In this document: in pieces, positions 54,003 to 64,000 of the stretch
Numbering within the stretch: the first letter of the stretch is position 1
Layout of the letters: every line of letters begins with the position of its first letter
Position numbers and translations under genes: made by a program
Notes under the pieces: model-generated
Told to the model about the DNA's origin: nothing
Database searches by the model: none
Seen by the model: the letters and a program-made list of their open reading frames with translations, nothing else
Assembly (NCBI RefSeq): GCF_000022065.1
Contig: NC_011898.1
Coordinates: 1,448,001 to 1,512,000 of the forward strand
Reading direction: 5' to 3'
Source of the DNA: Ruminiclostridium cellulolyticum H10
Lineage (GTDB): Bacteria; Bacillota; Clostridia; Acetivibrionales; DSM-1351
Length of the DNA stretch: 64,000 bases

Positions 54003-55469
54003 ATGAAAATAAAAAAATATTTAGGTGTATCATTAAAATCAAAGATGAGAGCTTTAATGTTTATTGCCATTATTCCGCTTCTTGTATTTGTTTTTTATCT
54101 TATTTTCCAAGTAGGAACATACTCCGATTACTACAATGCAATATATAAAAGTATATCTGTTGCCAATGATTTCTCCCAAAAATTTAAATATGATTATGAT
54201 TACAGTATGTACCAGATTGTAATAGGGTCAAGCAATTTCCAGAAGGAAGGTATATCAAAAAAACTGGAAGATGCGAATAACAAAATTAAATATCTAAGAA
54301 ATTCAGCTTTAATGGCTGAGAACAAAAGTACTACAAAATATATGAAGGATTATATTGACAGTCTGAAACGCAGTACGGAAATTATAAAAAAAAATATGGA
54401 GGCTGATGGCCCCAAGTACGATAAGAATTTAATGATTCTTGATAATGATATCAGAACTACTACCACAATGATTACTGATGCTTTACAAAAGTATGTGTAT
54501 ATAGAAACATTTGAAATGAACAAGGTCCATAATAAAATTGAAGTAGAGAGAAAAAGAAATGTTACATTTACATGTATAATTTTTGCAGTATTATTAGTGG
54601 TAACCCTTATTTTGGCAGAAATAATTTCACATAGCATTACAAAGCCCATAAAAAACCTCTGTATATCTACCAAGTTGGTTGGAAATGGTGATTTTACTAC
54701 ACGTGTTCCTGATTCCGAAAGTGACGAAATAGCTATGCTAACAACCAGTTTTAACACTATGATTGAAAAAATAGGCAGTCTGGTTGAGGATGTGAAGTTG
54801 GAACAAATTAACTTAAGAAAGACAGAGTTAAAGCTAATGCAGGCGCAGATAAATCCTCATTTTCTTTATAATACTCTGGATACTATTATATGGCTGGCAG
54901 AGGGTAACAAAACCAAGGATGTTGTAAGCATGGTAAGTGCATTGTCCAGATTTTTTAGGATTGCATTAAGCAAAGGGTACGATTACATAAGTATTAAAGA
55001 AGAAGAGATGCTTATCAGAAGCTATCTACAGATTCAACAGTATCGGTATCAGGATATTCTGGAATATGAAATAAATATTCCAGAGCATATGGAGCAATGC
55101 AGTATTCTAAAGCTTACACTTCAGCCTGTTGTTGAAAATGCACTTTATCATGGAATAAAAAACAAGAGGGGAATGGGGAAAATAGTTGTAGAGGGTTATT
55201 GCGAAGAGGACACTATTTGGTTTAAGGTAAAGGATAACGGAATAGGAATGAATCAGCAAAAAGTTGAGCAAATTAAAAAGCTTTTTAACAGACCTAAAGA
55301 GAAAGATGCCCCGGAGCAGAATGGTTTTGGGTTATTCAATGTAAATGAAAGAATTAAGCTCAATTTTGGGGCTGAATACGGATTGGATGTAAAAAGTGAA
55401 TACGGTATCGGAAGTGAATTTACTATTTGTATCCCCAAAATCACCGAAACCCGTTATTATAATATTTAA
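54003..55469 (+). CDS. xydS: Sensor histidine kinase, YesM/LytS type (XydS-like)
   Basis: This 488-residue membrane kinase has two hydrophobic helices (about residues 16-38 and 185-205) enclosing an extracytoplasmic sensor region of about 145 residues, then a HAMP segment (SITKPIKNLCISTKLVGNGD), the His_kinase phosphoacceptor in QAQINPHFLYNTLDTIIWLA, and a HATPase domain with LQPVVENALYHGIKNK and NGFGLFNVNERIKLNFG. ATG 54003 is eight bases after GAGAGGAG. Position upstream of a matched AraC-type response regulator and the dockerin cluster agrees with XydS of R. cellulolyticum, reported to control xyl-doc in response to straw. The ligand is presumably a hemicellulose oligosaccharide or pentose. 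Confidence 0.9.
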   Translation: MKIKKYLGVSLKSKMRALMFIAIIPLLVFVFYLIFQVGTYSDYYNAIYKSISVANDFSQKFKYDYDYSMYQIVIGSSNFQKEGISKKLEDANNKIKYLRNSALMAENKSTTKYMKDYIDSLKRSTEIIKKNMEADGPKYDKNLMILDNDIRTTTTMITDALQKYVYIETFEMNKVHNKIEVERKRNVTFTCIIFAVLLVVTLILAEIISHSITKPIKNLCISTKLVGNGDFTTRVPDSESDEIAMLTTSFNTMIEKIGSLVEDVKLEQINLRKTELKLMQAQINPHFLYNTLDTIIWLAEGNKTKDVVSMVSALSRFFRIALSKGYDYISIKEEEMLIRSYLQIQQYRYQDILEYEINIPEHMEQCSILKLTLQPVVENALYHGIKNKRGMGKIVVEGYCEEDTIWFKVKDNGIGMNQQKVEQIKKLFNRPKEKDAPEQNGFGLFNVNERIKLNFGAEYGLDVKSEYGIGSEFTICIPKITETRYYNI

Positions 55470-55490
55470 TATAAAAAGGAGGTGAGACAG

Positions 55491-57089
55491 GTGTATAAAA
55501 TATTTCTTGTTGATGACGAAGTCGTAGTACGTCATGGTATCAGGGATTGCATTAACTGGGAGCAAACTGATTTTGTATTCTCCGGAGAAGCACCGGACGG
55601 CGAGTTTGCACTGCCGCTTATTCTGGAAATAAAGCCTGATATATTAATTACAGATATAAAAATGCCGTTTATGGATGGTTTGGAACTAAGTCAGATTATC
55701 AGGAAGAATATGCCATGGGTCAAAATTATTATTTTGAGCGGACATGACGAGTTTGGTTTTGCCAGGGAGGCCATGCGTATAGGAGTAACAGAATACTTGC
55801 TGAAGCCTGTGACTGCCGATGACCTGCTTAAATCTCTGGAAAAGGTAAAAGCTTTAATAATCGATGAAAAAAAAGAAAGAGAAAATGCTGAAAAAATTAA
55901 AAAACAACTGGCAGATAATGCTCCTTTGTTCAAGGATAAATTTTTGAGTGAACTATTGTTAGGATTGGTTCCTCCTGTTGAAGTTATTGATAATTGTGAA
56001 AAACTAAATATAAATATCATTTCAAAATTTTATATTGTAGAGATTATAGAACTGGAGAGGACGAAAAAAGATGTACCTGATGGAGAGTACACGGAAGTAT
56101 TGCAAGCAGAGACATTGATAGATAACATAGTTGTAAAAAACAGCGAGATTATTAAATTTAGAAGGATACTGGGAGAAATAATTCTGATAATAAAAGGTGA
56201 TAATGCCAAAAGTATGGAAGAAACTGCTTACAGCCTGGCCCAATCTCTTAAATATGAGGTTGAAAGGAAAACCTCATGTATTTTAGGAATCAATATTGGC
56301 GGTGTAAGAGAAAGAATACAGGGAATTATGCAATCATATAAGGAAGCTGAGGAAATAAAAAACTACCGCTATCTTTACGGAAAACGGAAGATTCTTGGTA
56401 TTAACGATATAAAGTCTGACATGGGAAGTAAAAAGGATTTCATCAAGATTTACATGAATAGTCCATATGATTTTTTGAAATGCGGACTGAAGTCTGATGT
56501 GCGATATTTCGTTAATGATTACATTGATAATCTTAATGATATTGAAATGAAGTCGCCCATATATATTCATTATTTATTTATGGATGTAGTGATAAATGCG
56601 GTCAGGTTCATTGATGAACTTGGGGGTGAAATTGAAAAACTAATACCGTGGGTAGCAAATTTAGAAAGTTTCGTTGCAGGAATAGACTCTATAGAAAAAT
56701 TCGGAGAGTTAACTGAATTAACTTTGAACAAAATATTGGAATTCAGGGATACAAGAGTGGAGAAAAAATATGACAGTATTATTAATAAGGCAAAGGAGTA
56801 TATACAAAGTAATTTTTCAAACTCGGCCATTTCCCTTAATTCAGTTTCATCATATGTTAATGTAAGCCCAAGTCATTTTAGTACCATATTCAGTCAGGAA
56901 GCAGGAGAAAATTTTATCGAATACCTTACAAAGGTAAGAGTAAAAAAGGCTATGGAGCTGTTGAAAACCACCTCTCTTAAATCATCAGAAATTGCATATA
57001 GTGTCGGATATAACGATCCCCATTATTTCTGCTATATCTTTAAAAAAGCCATAGGAGTTACTCCAAAGGAGTATAGGAGTGAAGCATAG
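55491..57089 (+). CDS. xydR: AraC-type response regulator (XydR-like)
   Basis: This 532-residue regulator has a receiver domain with the phospho-Asp in DILITDIKMPFMDGLEL (about residue 55) and the Lys in EYLLKPVTADDLL, a middle region of about 280 residues with a degenerate GGDEF-like or coil part, and a C-terminal AraC double helix-turn-helix (SFSNSAIS-like entry, VSPSHFSTIFSQEAGENFIE, SSEIAYSVGYNDPHYFCYIF). GTG 55491 follows AAGGAGG by eight bases. It most likely binds ahead of the xyl-doc cluster that starts 0.6 kb downstream. By position it corresponds to XydR of R. cellulolyticum. Confidence 0.92.
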   Translation: MYKIFLVDDEVVVRHGIRDCINWEQTDFVFSGEAPDGEFALPLILEIKPDILITDIKMPFMDGLELSQIIRKNMPWVKIIILSGHDEFGFAREAMRIGVTEYLLKPVTADDLLKSLEKVKALIIDEKKERENAEKIKKQLADNAPLFKDKFLSELLLGLVPPVEVIDNCEKLNINIISKFYIVEIIELERTKKDVPDGEYTEVLQAETLIDNIVVKNSEIIKFRRILGEIILIIKGDNAKSMEETAYSLAQSLKYEVERKTSCILGINIGGVRERIQGIMQSYKEAEEIKNYRYLYGKRKILGINDIKSDMGSKKDFIKIYMNSPYDFLKCGLKSDVRYFVNDYIDNLNDIEMKSPIYIHYLFMDVVINAVRFIDELGGEIEKLIPWVANLESFVAGIDSIEKFGELTELTLNKILEFRDTRVEKKYDSIINKAKEYIQSNFSNSAISLNSVSSYVNVSPSHFSTIFSQEAGENFIEYLTKVRVKKAMELLKTTSLKSSEIAYSVGYNDPHYFCYIFKKAIGVTPKEYRSEA

Positions 57090-57216
57090 CAAAATATATC
57101 TTAACAAATTTAAAAAAATATATACAAAAGTGTAAAATAAAATAAATAATTTACTAATTTTTCAAAATATGATAAAATGAATTCAAAAATTTATACCAAT
57201 ACCAAAAAGATTTATA

Positions 57217-57246
57217 TTGAAATGGAAACCATTTACATTCTATAAT
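57217..57246 (+). promoter_or_regulatory. Candidate xyl-doc promoter with palindromic operator
   Basis: TTGAAA (57217-57222) and TATAAT (57241-57246) are 18 bp apart. Between and over them lies the 15-bp palindrome AAATGG-AAA-CCATTT (57220-57234), a likely activator or repressor site. Transcription would start near 57253 and give a leader of about 400 bases before the first gene. Confidence 0.55.
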
Positions 57247-57655
57247 ATTTTTAACATAGTTAATATGTACTAATCGTTCTTTTCATTTTACTCCTATTCT
57301 TACATCTGCCAAAGAAAGTCAATACCTTATATACAATATTAGAAGAAGTACTATATATAGTTGAATGGTATTGGCTTATCTTTTGGCCAAGTGCTAAAAG
57401 ATATCATCACAGAACTATTAAGAAGGGAGGTCGAAAAGTCTAGATACATAGCCTGTTTTCCTATCATTTATTGAACCAACATGTATGCACTTGCATACAA
57501 ATCTTTAAAATCTTATCAGCTATACACCTTTCAAAAAATTATATCTTCATCAAATCAATGTAAATAGATTCAACAAGAAATCTGGCTAATTTGTCTTATA
57601 AAGGTAGGTAATATAGGCTTGGGTTTATATTGACTAAATACAAGTTTTAAGGAGG
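57247..57655 (+). other. Long untranslated leader of the xyl-doc transcript
   Basis: No gene is visible over about 400 bp. GGTATTGG (57369-57376) is the reverse complement of CCAATACC (57196-57203), which lies just before the promoter. AGGGAGGT at 57424-57431 looks like a ribosome site but opens no good frame. The leader may fold or be a target for regulation. Confidence 0.4.
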
Positions 57656-57661
57656 TTGATT

Positions 57662-59269
57662 GTGTTTAAAAAAATTAAAAAGTTTTCAGTTTTTATGGTA
57701 GCTCTTTTATTTTTGTCTGTTTATAGTTTTAACTTAGTATTTGCAGACTATCCCATATTTTACCAGAGGTATACGGCCGATCCTTCAGGTTTAGAAGCCA
57801 ATGGGAGACTTTATCTGTATTCTTCTCATGATGTATATGACCCTAACAAACCGGGTTATATAATGAATGACATTACATGTATATCTACCGATGACTTGAA
57901 GAATTGGACAGACCATGGAGAGGTTTTTAAAGCTTCTGGCTGGGCATCATTATCTTGGGCACCGGTAGTTGTTGCAAAAAACAATAAATATTATATGTAT
58001 TTTGGAAACGGTGCTGGAGGTATAGGTGTTTCGGTAAGCGACAGTCCTACAGGTCCTTTCAAGGATGCACTGGGAAAAGCTTTGATAAATGGGAGCACAC
58101 CCGGGGTAAATCCCCCCAGCGGATTTTGGTGCTTTGATCCGGGAGCCTTTGTGGACGATAACGGTCAGGCATATTTGTATTTCGGAGGAAACGGGGAAGG
58201 TAATACACGCGTTATAAAGCTCAACAGCGACATGATAAGTCTTAATGGTTCTGCATCTGGTATTACAGCTCCAATCTTTTTTGAGGATTCGTGGATACAC
58301 AAGTATAACGGCAAGTACTATTATTCCTATTCAACAAATTTCTCAAAGGGTGCTGCTACCATAGATTATATGATGAGCGACAATCCAATAACCGGATTTC
58401 AGTACAAGGGCACCGTTCTGGCAAATCCCCCTTTAAACGAAGGCAACAATAATCACCATACTATATTTCCATTCAAAGGGGATTGGTATATTGCTTATCA
58501 CAACAGGGCTCTTGCAATAGCCAATGGTGCTGCCAGCGGTGATGCACGGACGTATCAAAGAAGTGTATGTATAGATAAACTCAATTACAATGCAGATGGA
58601 ACCATGCAGAAGGTTACAATTACGACAGATGGTCTTAAACAGCTTAAGTATGTAAATCCTTATGTAACAAACGAGGCCGAAACCATGGCACAGGGAAGCG
58701 GGATCAACACGGAAGAATGTACCGAAGGAGGCCGTGATGTTGCCTTTATTGAAAACGGAGACTGGATCAAGGTGAGAGGTGTTGATTTTGGTACTGCTGG
58801 AGCAGCCTCCTTTGACGCAAGGGTAGCATCATCAACCAGCGGAGGAAATATTGAAATCCGTCTCGACAGCCTTACAGGAAAGCTTGTAGGGACTTGTGTT
58901 GTTGAGAATACAAGTGGTTGGCAGAATTGGACTACAAAGACCTGTTCTGTAAGCGGTACTACAGGTGTCCACGATCTGTACCTGAAGTTTACCGGCGACA
59001 GCGGGTATCTGTTTAATCTAAACTCATGGAGATTCAATACTTCAGGAGCAAAAACAGTATATGGCGATCTTGATGGCAGCGGTGATATTAATGCTATTGA
59101 CTTCTCACTTATGAAGCAATATCTGCTTGGTTCAATAACCAAATTTCCTATAGAAGATGGGATAATTGCTGCGGATTTGGATGCCAGCGGTACAATTGAT
59201 GCGATCGACTATGTACTTCTCAAAGAATATTTACTTGGTAAGAGGACCCAATTTCCTGCTGAATTATAA
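57662..59269 (+). CDS. Cellulosomal GH43-CBM6-dockerin enzyme (xyl-doc gene 1)
   Basis: This 535-residue secreted protein has a signal peptide (SVFMVALLFLSVYSFNLVFA), a GH43 five-bladed propeller (about residues 25-320) with Asp base in YTADPSGLEANGRLYLYSSH, Asp modulator in CFDPGAFVDDNGQAYLYFGG and acid Glu in FFEDSWIHKYNGKYY, then a CBM6 (about residues 325-455) and a type I dockerin with YGDLDGSGDINAIDFSLMKQ and ADLDASGTIDAIDYVLLKEY. GH43 members act on arabinosyl or xylosyl side chains and xylo-oligosaccharides; specificity is open. GTG 57662 is preferred, six bases after AAGGAGG. First gene of the cluster controlled by XydS/XydR in R. cellulolyticum. Confidence 0.93.
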   Translation: MFKKIKKFSVFMVALLFLSVYSFNLVFADYPIFYQRYTADPSGLEANGRLYLYSSHDVYDPNKPGYIMNDITCISTDDLKNWTDHGEVFKASGWASLSWAPVVVAKNNKYYMYFGNGAGGIGVSVSDSPTGPFKDALGKALINGSTPGVNPPSGFWCFDPGAFVDDNGQAYLYFGGNGEGNTRVIKLNSDMISLNGSASGITAPIFFEDSWIHKYNGKYYYSYSTNFSKGAATIDYMMSDNPITGFQYKGTVLANPPLNEGNNNHHTIFPFKGDWYIAYHNRALAIANGAASGDARTYQRSVCIDKLNYNADGTMQKVTITTDGLKQLKYVNPYVTNEAETMAQGSGINTEECTEGGRDVAFIENGDWIKVRGVDFGTAGAASFDARVASSTSGGNIEIRLDSLTGKLVGTCVVENTSGWQNWTTKTCSVSGTTGVHDLYLKFTGDSGYLFNLNSWRFNTSGAKTVYGDLDGSGDINAIDFSLMKQYLLGSITKFPIEDGIIAADLDASGTIDAIDYVLLKEYLLGKRTQFPAEL

Positions 59270-59270
59270 C

Positions 59271-59290
59271 AAAGAAAATAGATTTTCTTT
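59271..59290 (+). promoter_or_regulatory. Intercistronic hairpin between xyl-doc 1 and 2
   Basis: AAAGAAAA and TTTTCTTT pair around TAGA directly after the first stop codon. No T-run beyond the stem, so it is more likely an RNA-stability or processing element than a full terminator. Confidence 0.45.
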
Positions 59291-59374
59291 ACCGATGAAA
59301 ATCAGCAACAGAAATTAGGCCGAAAAAAACGCATTTAGTTAAAAAAACAAAAATTTAAACGGAGGTTAATAAGT

Positions 59375-61000
59375 ATGTTAAGTAAGAGAAAAACCCGGAA
59401 ATTCAGAATATTCAGTACCTTGTTTGTAGCACTTTTGTGTGCAACGATAATTACTAGCAGTTTTCCACTGACAGCAGATGCTGCAATGGCCACAGGAAAG
59501 GCTAAATTTGTTGGAAATATATGGTATGATGGTAATGCACCAAGTAAGTATGCAGACTACTGGAACCAGATAACACCTGAAAATGCTACCAAGTGGGGTC
59601 CCTGTGAACCACAGCAGGGTGTATACAATTTCAGCCAGGCTAAAGCAATGTACAATTACTGTAAAACAAACAAGATTCCTTTTAAATTCCATACACTTAT
59701 ATGGGGTTCACAATATCCAAACTGGTTAAATAATCTTTCCGGTACAGCAAGAAAAACAGCCATCGAAAACTGGTACAAAGCGGCTGCACAGAACTTCCCG
59801 GATGCAGAATACATTGATGTTGTTAATGAAGCTATGCCTGGACATGCTCCATTCCCATTTAAAAATGATATCGGTGGTGACAATGGCCTCTATGGTACAG
59901 GATGGGATTGGATAGTATGGTCCTTTGAAATGGCTCGCAAATACTTTCCAAATTCCAAGCTGCTGATTAATGACTATAATGTTTTGAATGAGTGGTCTTG
60001 CCTCGATCAATACATACCGGTTGTAAAAATATTGAAGGCCAGAAACCTGATTGATGGTGTCGGCTGCCAATCACACGGCCTTGAAAAGACAAGTGCTGCG
60101 AATCTAAAGTCAAGACTGGACAGACTTGCCGCAACAGGAGTACCTATATATATTTCTGAATTAGATTTAGATATTGCAGATGATAACACACAGAAAAACA
60201 AGATGCAGGAGCTTTTCCCTGTAATGTATGAACATTCTGCAGTAAAAGGTATTACTATTTGGGGATATTTACAAGGACGTACATGGATTCCAAATTCTCA
60301 CCTTCTACGCAGCGATGGATCTGAAAGACCTGCAATGACTTGGTTAAAGCAATATATGGCAAAAGTTCCAGGTGAAGATGTACCTGTAGAAACAAGAAGT
60401 GCATTTTCAAAATTGGAAGCTGAAAGCTATAACGACCAATCCGGAATACAGAACGTTACATGTTACGAAGGAACAGAGGCTGTGGGATATACCGAAAACG
60501 GAGATTATACAGTTTACAAGAATATTGATTTCTCAAACGGTGCTACCAGCTTCCAAGCAAGAGTATCAAGTGCAACAACCGGAGGTAACATCGAAATCAG
60601 ACTTGACAGTGCTACGGGCACATTGATAGGAACTTGTCCGGTTGCCGGAACAGGCGATTGGCAGAAATTTTTGGATGCTAAGTGTACTGTCAGCGGTGTA
60701 AGCGGAAAGCACGACTTATATCTGAAATTCACAGGCGGCAGCGGTTACTTAATTAATCTTAATTGGTTCATGTTTAGCAACACTCCTGTTTCTACAGACA
60801 AAATAGGCGATTTAAATTCAGACGGACAAATAGATGCACTAGACTTCCAAGTCTTGAAAAAGTGTATTTTAGGCACAGGAACAATTGAAAATACAAAACT
60901 TGCAGACTTGGATGCCAACGGTACAATCGATGCCTTGGATTTTGTACTTATGAAACAATACCTTCTTGGACAAATAACAAAATTTCCTGCTGACAAATAA
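59375..61000 (+). CDS. Cellulosomal GH10 endo-xylanase with CBM6 and dockerin (xyl-doc gene 2)
   Basis: This 541-residue secreted xylanase has a signal peptide (ending near the Ala-Asp-Ala-Ala of residue 37), a GH10 barrel (about residues 40-335) with acid/base Glu in YIDVVNEAMPGHAPFPFKND, nucleophile Glu in GVPIYISELDLDIADDNT, and substrate-site motifs FKFHTLIWGSQYPNWL and GITIWGYLQGRTWI. A CBM6 (about residues 345-465) and a dockerin (GDLNSDGQIDALDFQVLKKC and ADLDANGTIDALDFVLMKQY) follow. It cuts the xylan backbone. GGAGG precedes ATG 59375. Confidence 0.96.
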   Translation: MLSKRKTRKFRIFSTLFVALLCATIITSSFPLTADAAMATGKAKFVGNIWYDGNAPSKYADYWNQITPENATKWGPCEPQQGVYNFSQAKAMYNYCKTNKIPFKFHTLIWGSQYPNWLNNLSGTARKTAIENWYKAAAQNFPDAEYIDVVNEAMPGHAPFPFKNDIGGDNGLYGTGWDWIVWSFEMARKYFPNSKLLINDYNVLNEWSCLDQYIPVVKILKARNLIDGVGCQSHGLEKTSAANLKSRLDRLAATGVPIYISELDLDIADDNTQKNKMQELFPVMYEHSAVKGITIWGYLQGRTWIPNSHLLRSDGSERPAMTWLKQYMAKVPGEDVPVETRSAFSKLEAESYNDQSGIQNVTCYEGTEAVGYTENGDYTVYKNIDFSNGATSFQARVSSATTGGNIEIRLDSATGTLIGTCPVAGTGDWQKFLDAKCTVSGVSGKHDLYLKFTGGSGYLINLNWFMFSNTPVSTDKIGDLNSDGQIDALDFQVLKKCILGTGTIENTKLADLDANGTIDALDFVLMKQYLLGQITKFPADK

Positions 61001-61011
61001 TTATTAATTGG

Positions 61012-61036
61012 AAAAGGGGTATTTAATACCCTTTTT
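61012..61036 (+). terminator. Hairpin after the GH10 gene
   Basis: AAAAGGGGTATT pairs with AATACCCTTTTT with one bulged G. It resembles a rho-independent terminator with an imperfect stem and probably acts as a partial terminator or 3'-end stabiliser inside the operon. Confidence 0.6.
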
Positions 61037-61067
61037 CTAAAATAATACGATTTTAAAGAGGTAAAAA

Positions 61068-62642
61068 ATGAAAAAAGTAAGCAAAATTGCAGCTCTCTTA
61101 TTAGTACTTACTTTGTTTATTCCAACAGTAGGCTATGCAGACAATCCAATAGTGCAGACTTTATATACTGCTGACCCTGCCCCTATGATATATAACGATA
61201 CATGCTACGTGTACACGGGACATGACGAGGATACACTGGTAAATGATTTCTTTACTATGAATGACTGGAGATGTTACTCCTCAACTGATATGGTGAATTG
61301 GACAGATAACGGTTCGCCACTGTCATACTCTTCGTTCAGTTGGGCAAAAGGGGATGCATGGGCAGGCCAATGTATTCAAAGAAATGGAAAGTTTTATTAT
61401 TATGTTCCTTTGACCCCGAAAACCGGAGGGACGGCAATCGGTGTTGCAGTATCAGATAGCCCTACAGGCCCATTTAAAGATCCCCTTGGAAAACCATTAG
61501 TTAGTACTGGCAGCGGCGACATTGACCCGACAGTATATATCGATGATGACGGACAGGCTTATCTGTACTGGGGCAATCCAAACCTTTACTATGTAAAGTT
61601 GAATCAGGATATGGTTTCCTACTCAGGCAGTATTGTAAAGGTACCTTTGACAACTGCAAGTTTCGGAACAAGAAGTAAAACCGACAGACCAACTACATAC
61701 GAGGAGGGACCATGGTTTTACAAGCGTAACAGTTTGTACTATATGGTATTTGCAGGCGGCCCCATATCAGAGCATATAGGTTATTCCACCAGTACCGGGC
61801 CTACAGGGCCTTGGACTTATCGTGGTAAAATCATGCCTACCCAGGGCAGCAGCTTTACAAATCATCCGGGGGTAGCCGATTTTAAAGGTAATTCCTATTT
61901 CTTCTATCACAATGGTGCTTTGCAGGGTGGAGGAGGGTTTCACCGTTCGGTGTGTGTAGAACAATTTAAATATAATGCTGACGGTACTTTTCCAACCATA
62001 AATATGACTACAACCGGCTCTACCCAAATCGGCAATCTTAATCCATTTATTAAAACTGAGGCGGAAACAATCTGCTGGGAATCAGGTATTGAAACGGAAA
62101 AGTGCAGTGAAGGCGGAATGAATGTAGCCTTTATAGAAAATGGGGACTATATAAAGGTAAAAGGTGTTGATTTTGGTACGGGTGCAGCAGCCTTTACTGC
62201 CAGAGTTGCTTCTGCAACCGACGGCGGGAATCTAGAACTTCGGCTTGACAGCCCAACAGGTAAACTTGTGGGGACTTGTGCAGTTACAAGCACAGGAGGA
62301 TGGCAGACATGGGTCGATAAGACCTGTACGGTAAGCGGTGCCGAGGGGATACATGACTTGTACCTGAAATTTACAGGTGGAAGCGGTTATCTGTTCAATT
62401 TTAACTGGTGGAAGTTTATCAAAGCTGGGAATACCTCTGTTATTGGAGATCTCAATGGAGACAAAAGCGTGGATGCGGCAGATTATGCCATGATGAAGAA
62501 ATATCTTTTGGGATTAATTGAAGATTTTCCGGCAGAAAACGATATTGAAGCCGGAGACTTAAATAAAGACAGCGTCATTGACGCACTTGATTTTGCAGTT
62601 TTTAAAAAATATCTGCTTGGTACAATTCCAAGTTTACCATGA
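61068..62642 (+). CDS. Cellulosomal GH43-CBM6-dockerin enzyme (xyl-doc gene 3)
   Basis: This 524-residue secreted protein has a signal peptide (IAALLLVLTLFIPTVGYA), a GH43 domain (about residues 25-325) with Asp in LYTADPAPMIYNDTCYVYTG, Asp in GDIDPTVYIDDDGQAYLYWG and acid Glu in YEEGPWFYKRNSLYY, then a CBM6 (about residues 330-450) and a dockerin. It differs clearly from gene 1 in the catalytic part, so the two GH43 enzymes probably cut different linkages, while their CBM6 modules are near copies. In the dockerin the first segment has Ala-Ala (VDAADYAMM) where the second has Ala-Leu (IDALDFAVF). Ribosome site AGAGG before ATG 61068. Confidence 0.93.
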   Translation: MKKVSKIAALLLVLTLFIPTVGYADNPIVQTLYTADPAPMIYNDTCYVYTGHDEDTLVNDFFTMNDWRCYSSTDMVNWTDNGSPLSYSSFSWAKGDAWAGQCIQRNGKFYYYVPLTPKTGGTAIGVAVSDSPTGPFKDPLGKPLVSTGSGDIDPTVYIDDDGQAYLYWGNPNLYYVKLNQDMVSYSGSIVKVPLTTASFGTRSKTDRPTTYEEGPWFYKRNSLYYMVFAGGPISEHIGYSTSTGPTGPWTYRGKIMPTQGSSFTNHPGVADFKGNSYFFYHNGALQGGGGFHRSVCVEQFKYNADGTFPTINMTTTGSTQIGNLNPFIKTEAETICWESGIETEKCSEGGMNVAFIENGDYIKVKGVDFGTGAAAFTARVASATDGGNLELRLDSPTGKLVGTCAVTSTGGWQTWVDKTCTVSGAEGIHDLYLKFTGGSGYLFNFNWWKFIKAGNTSVIGDLNGDKSVDAADYAMMKKYLLGLIEDFPAENDIEAGDLNKDSVIDALDFAVFKKYLLGTIPSLP

Positions 62643-62664
62643 TTAAATGAAAGGGGTTAAATAA

Positions 62665-64000
<1,336 letters not shown>

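Overview
The window looks like chromosome of a mesophilic, low-GC, cellulosome-producing clostridium, closest in gene content and layout to Ruminiclostridium (Clostridium) cellulolyticum. Pointers are AT-rich DNA, AGGAGG-type ribosome sites with many GTG/TTG starts, clostridial RNA regulators (tandem glycine riboswitch, T-box, glmS ribozyme), and secreted hydrolases ending in type I dockerins with Ala-Leu/Ala-Ile at the recognition positions. The identification is from recognition, not from a search.

Positions 1-28350 are housekeeping. They hold the end of an ECF transporter operon, DUF3842 and CooT genes, a TPR protein, a serine-synthesis pair under a tandem glycine riboswitch, a MarR gene divergent from a heterodimeric ABC exporter, a DUF1015 gene, a PRC-barrel/small membrane protein/AI-2E-type permease group, valS behind a T-box, nadE, the c-di-AMP group cdaA-cdaR with an FAD protein, glmM, and glmS behind its ribozyme. 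The last group runs from c-di-AMP synthesis into amino-sugar and cell-wall precursor supply.

Positions 28350-34800 are a decayed zone: duplicated terminators, a truncated group II intron, fragments of eroded genes, then a dockerin-bearing GH74 xyloglucanase and an IS3-family element that appears to sit in the loop of the GH74 terminator.

Positions 34794-44682 are an accessory island, the most novel part. It has three paralogous CAT-fold (condensation-like) acyltransferases, a hotdog thioesterase, an APH-type kinase, an acyl carrier protein, a KAS III, a ketoreductase-like SDR and a phenylacetate-CoA-ligase-like enzyme. Together these look like a small acyl-assembly pathway outside NRPS/PKS megasynthases. 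The island is edged by the IS3 element on the left and, on the right, a decayed phosphohistidine-domain gene and an IS481-type element.

Positions 46390-64000 are for hemicellulose use: a GH51 arabinofuranosidase divergent from an unusual ArsR-type regulator, a YtfQRT-YjfF-like sugar ABC transporter, a YesM/AraC-type two-component system (matching XydS/XydR of R. cellulolyticum), and the start of the xyl-doc cluster (GH43, GH10, GH43, CE1; each CBM6-dockerin). The inferred logic is that the sensor pair switches on a long-leader xyl-doc transcript, the cellulosome cuts arabinoxylan, GH51 trims arabinosides in the cytoplasm, and the transporter imports released pentoses.
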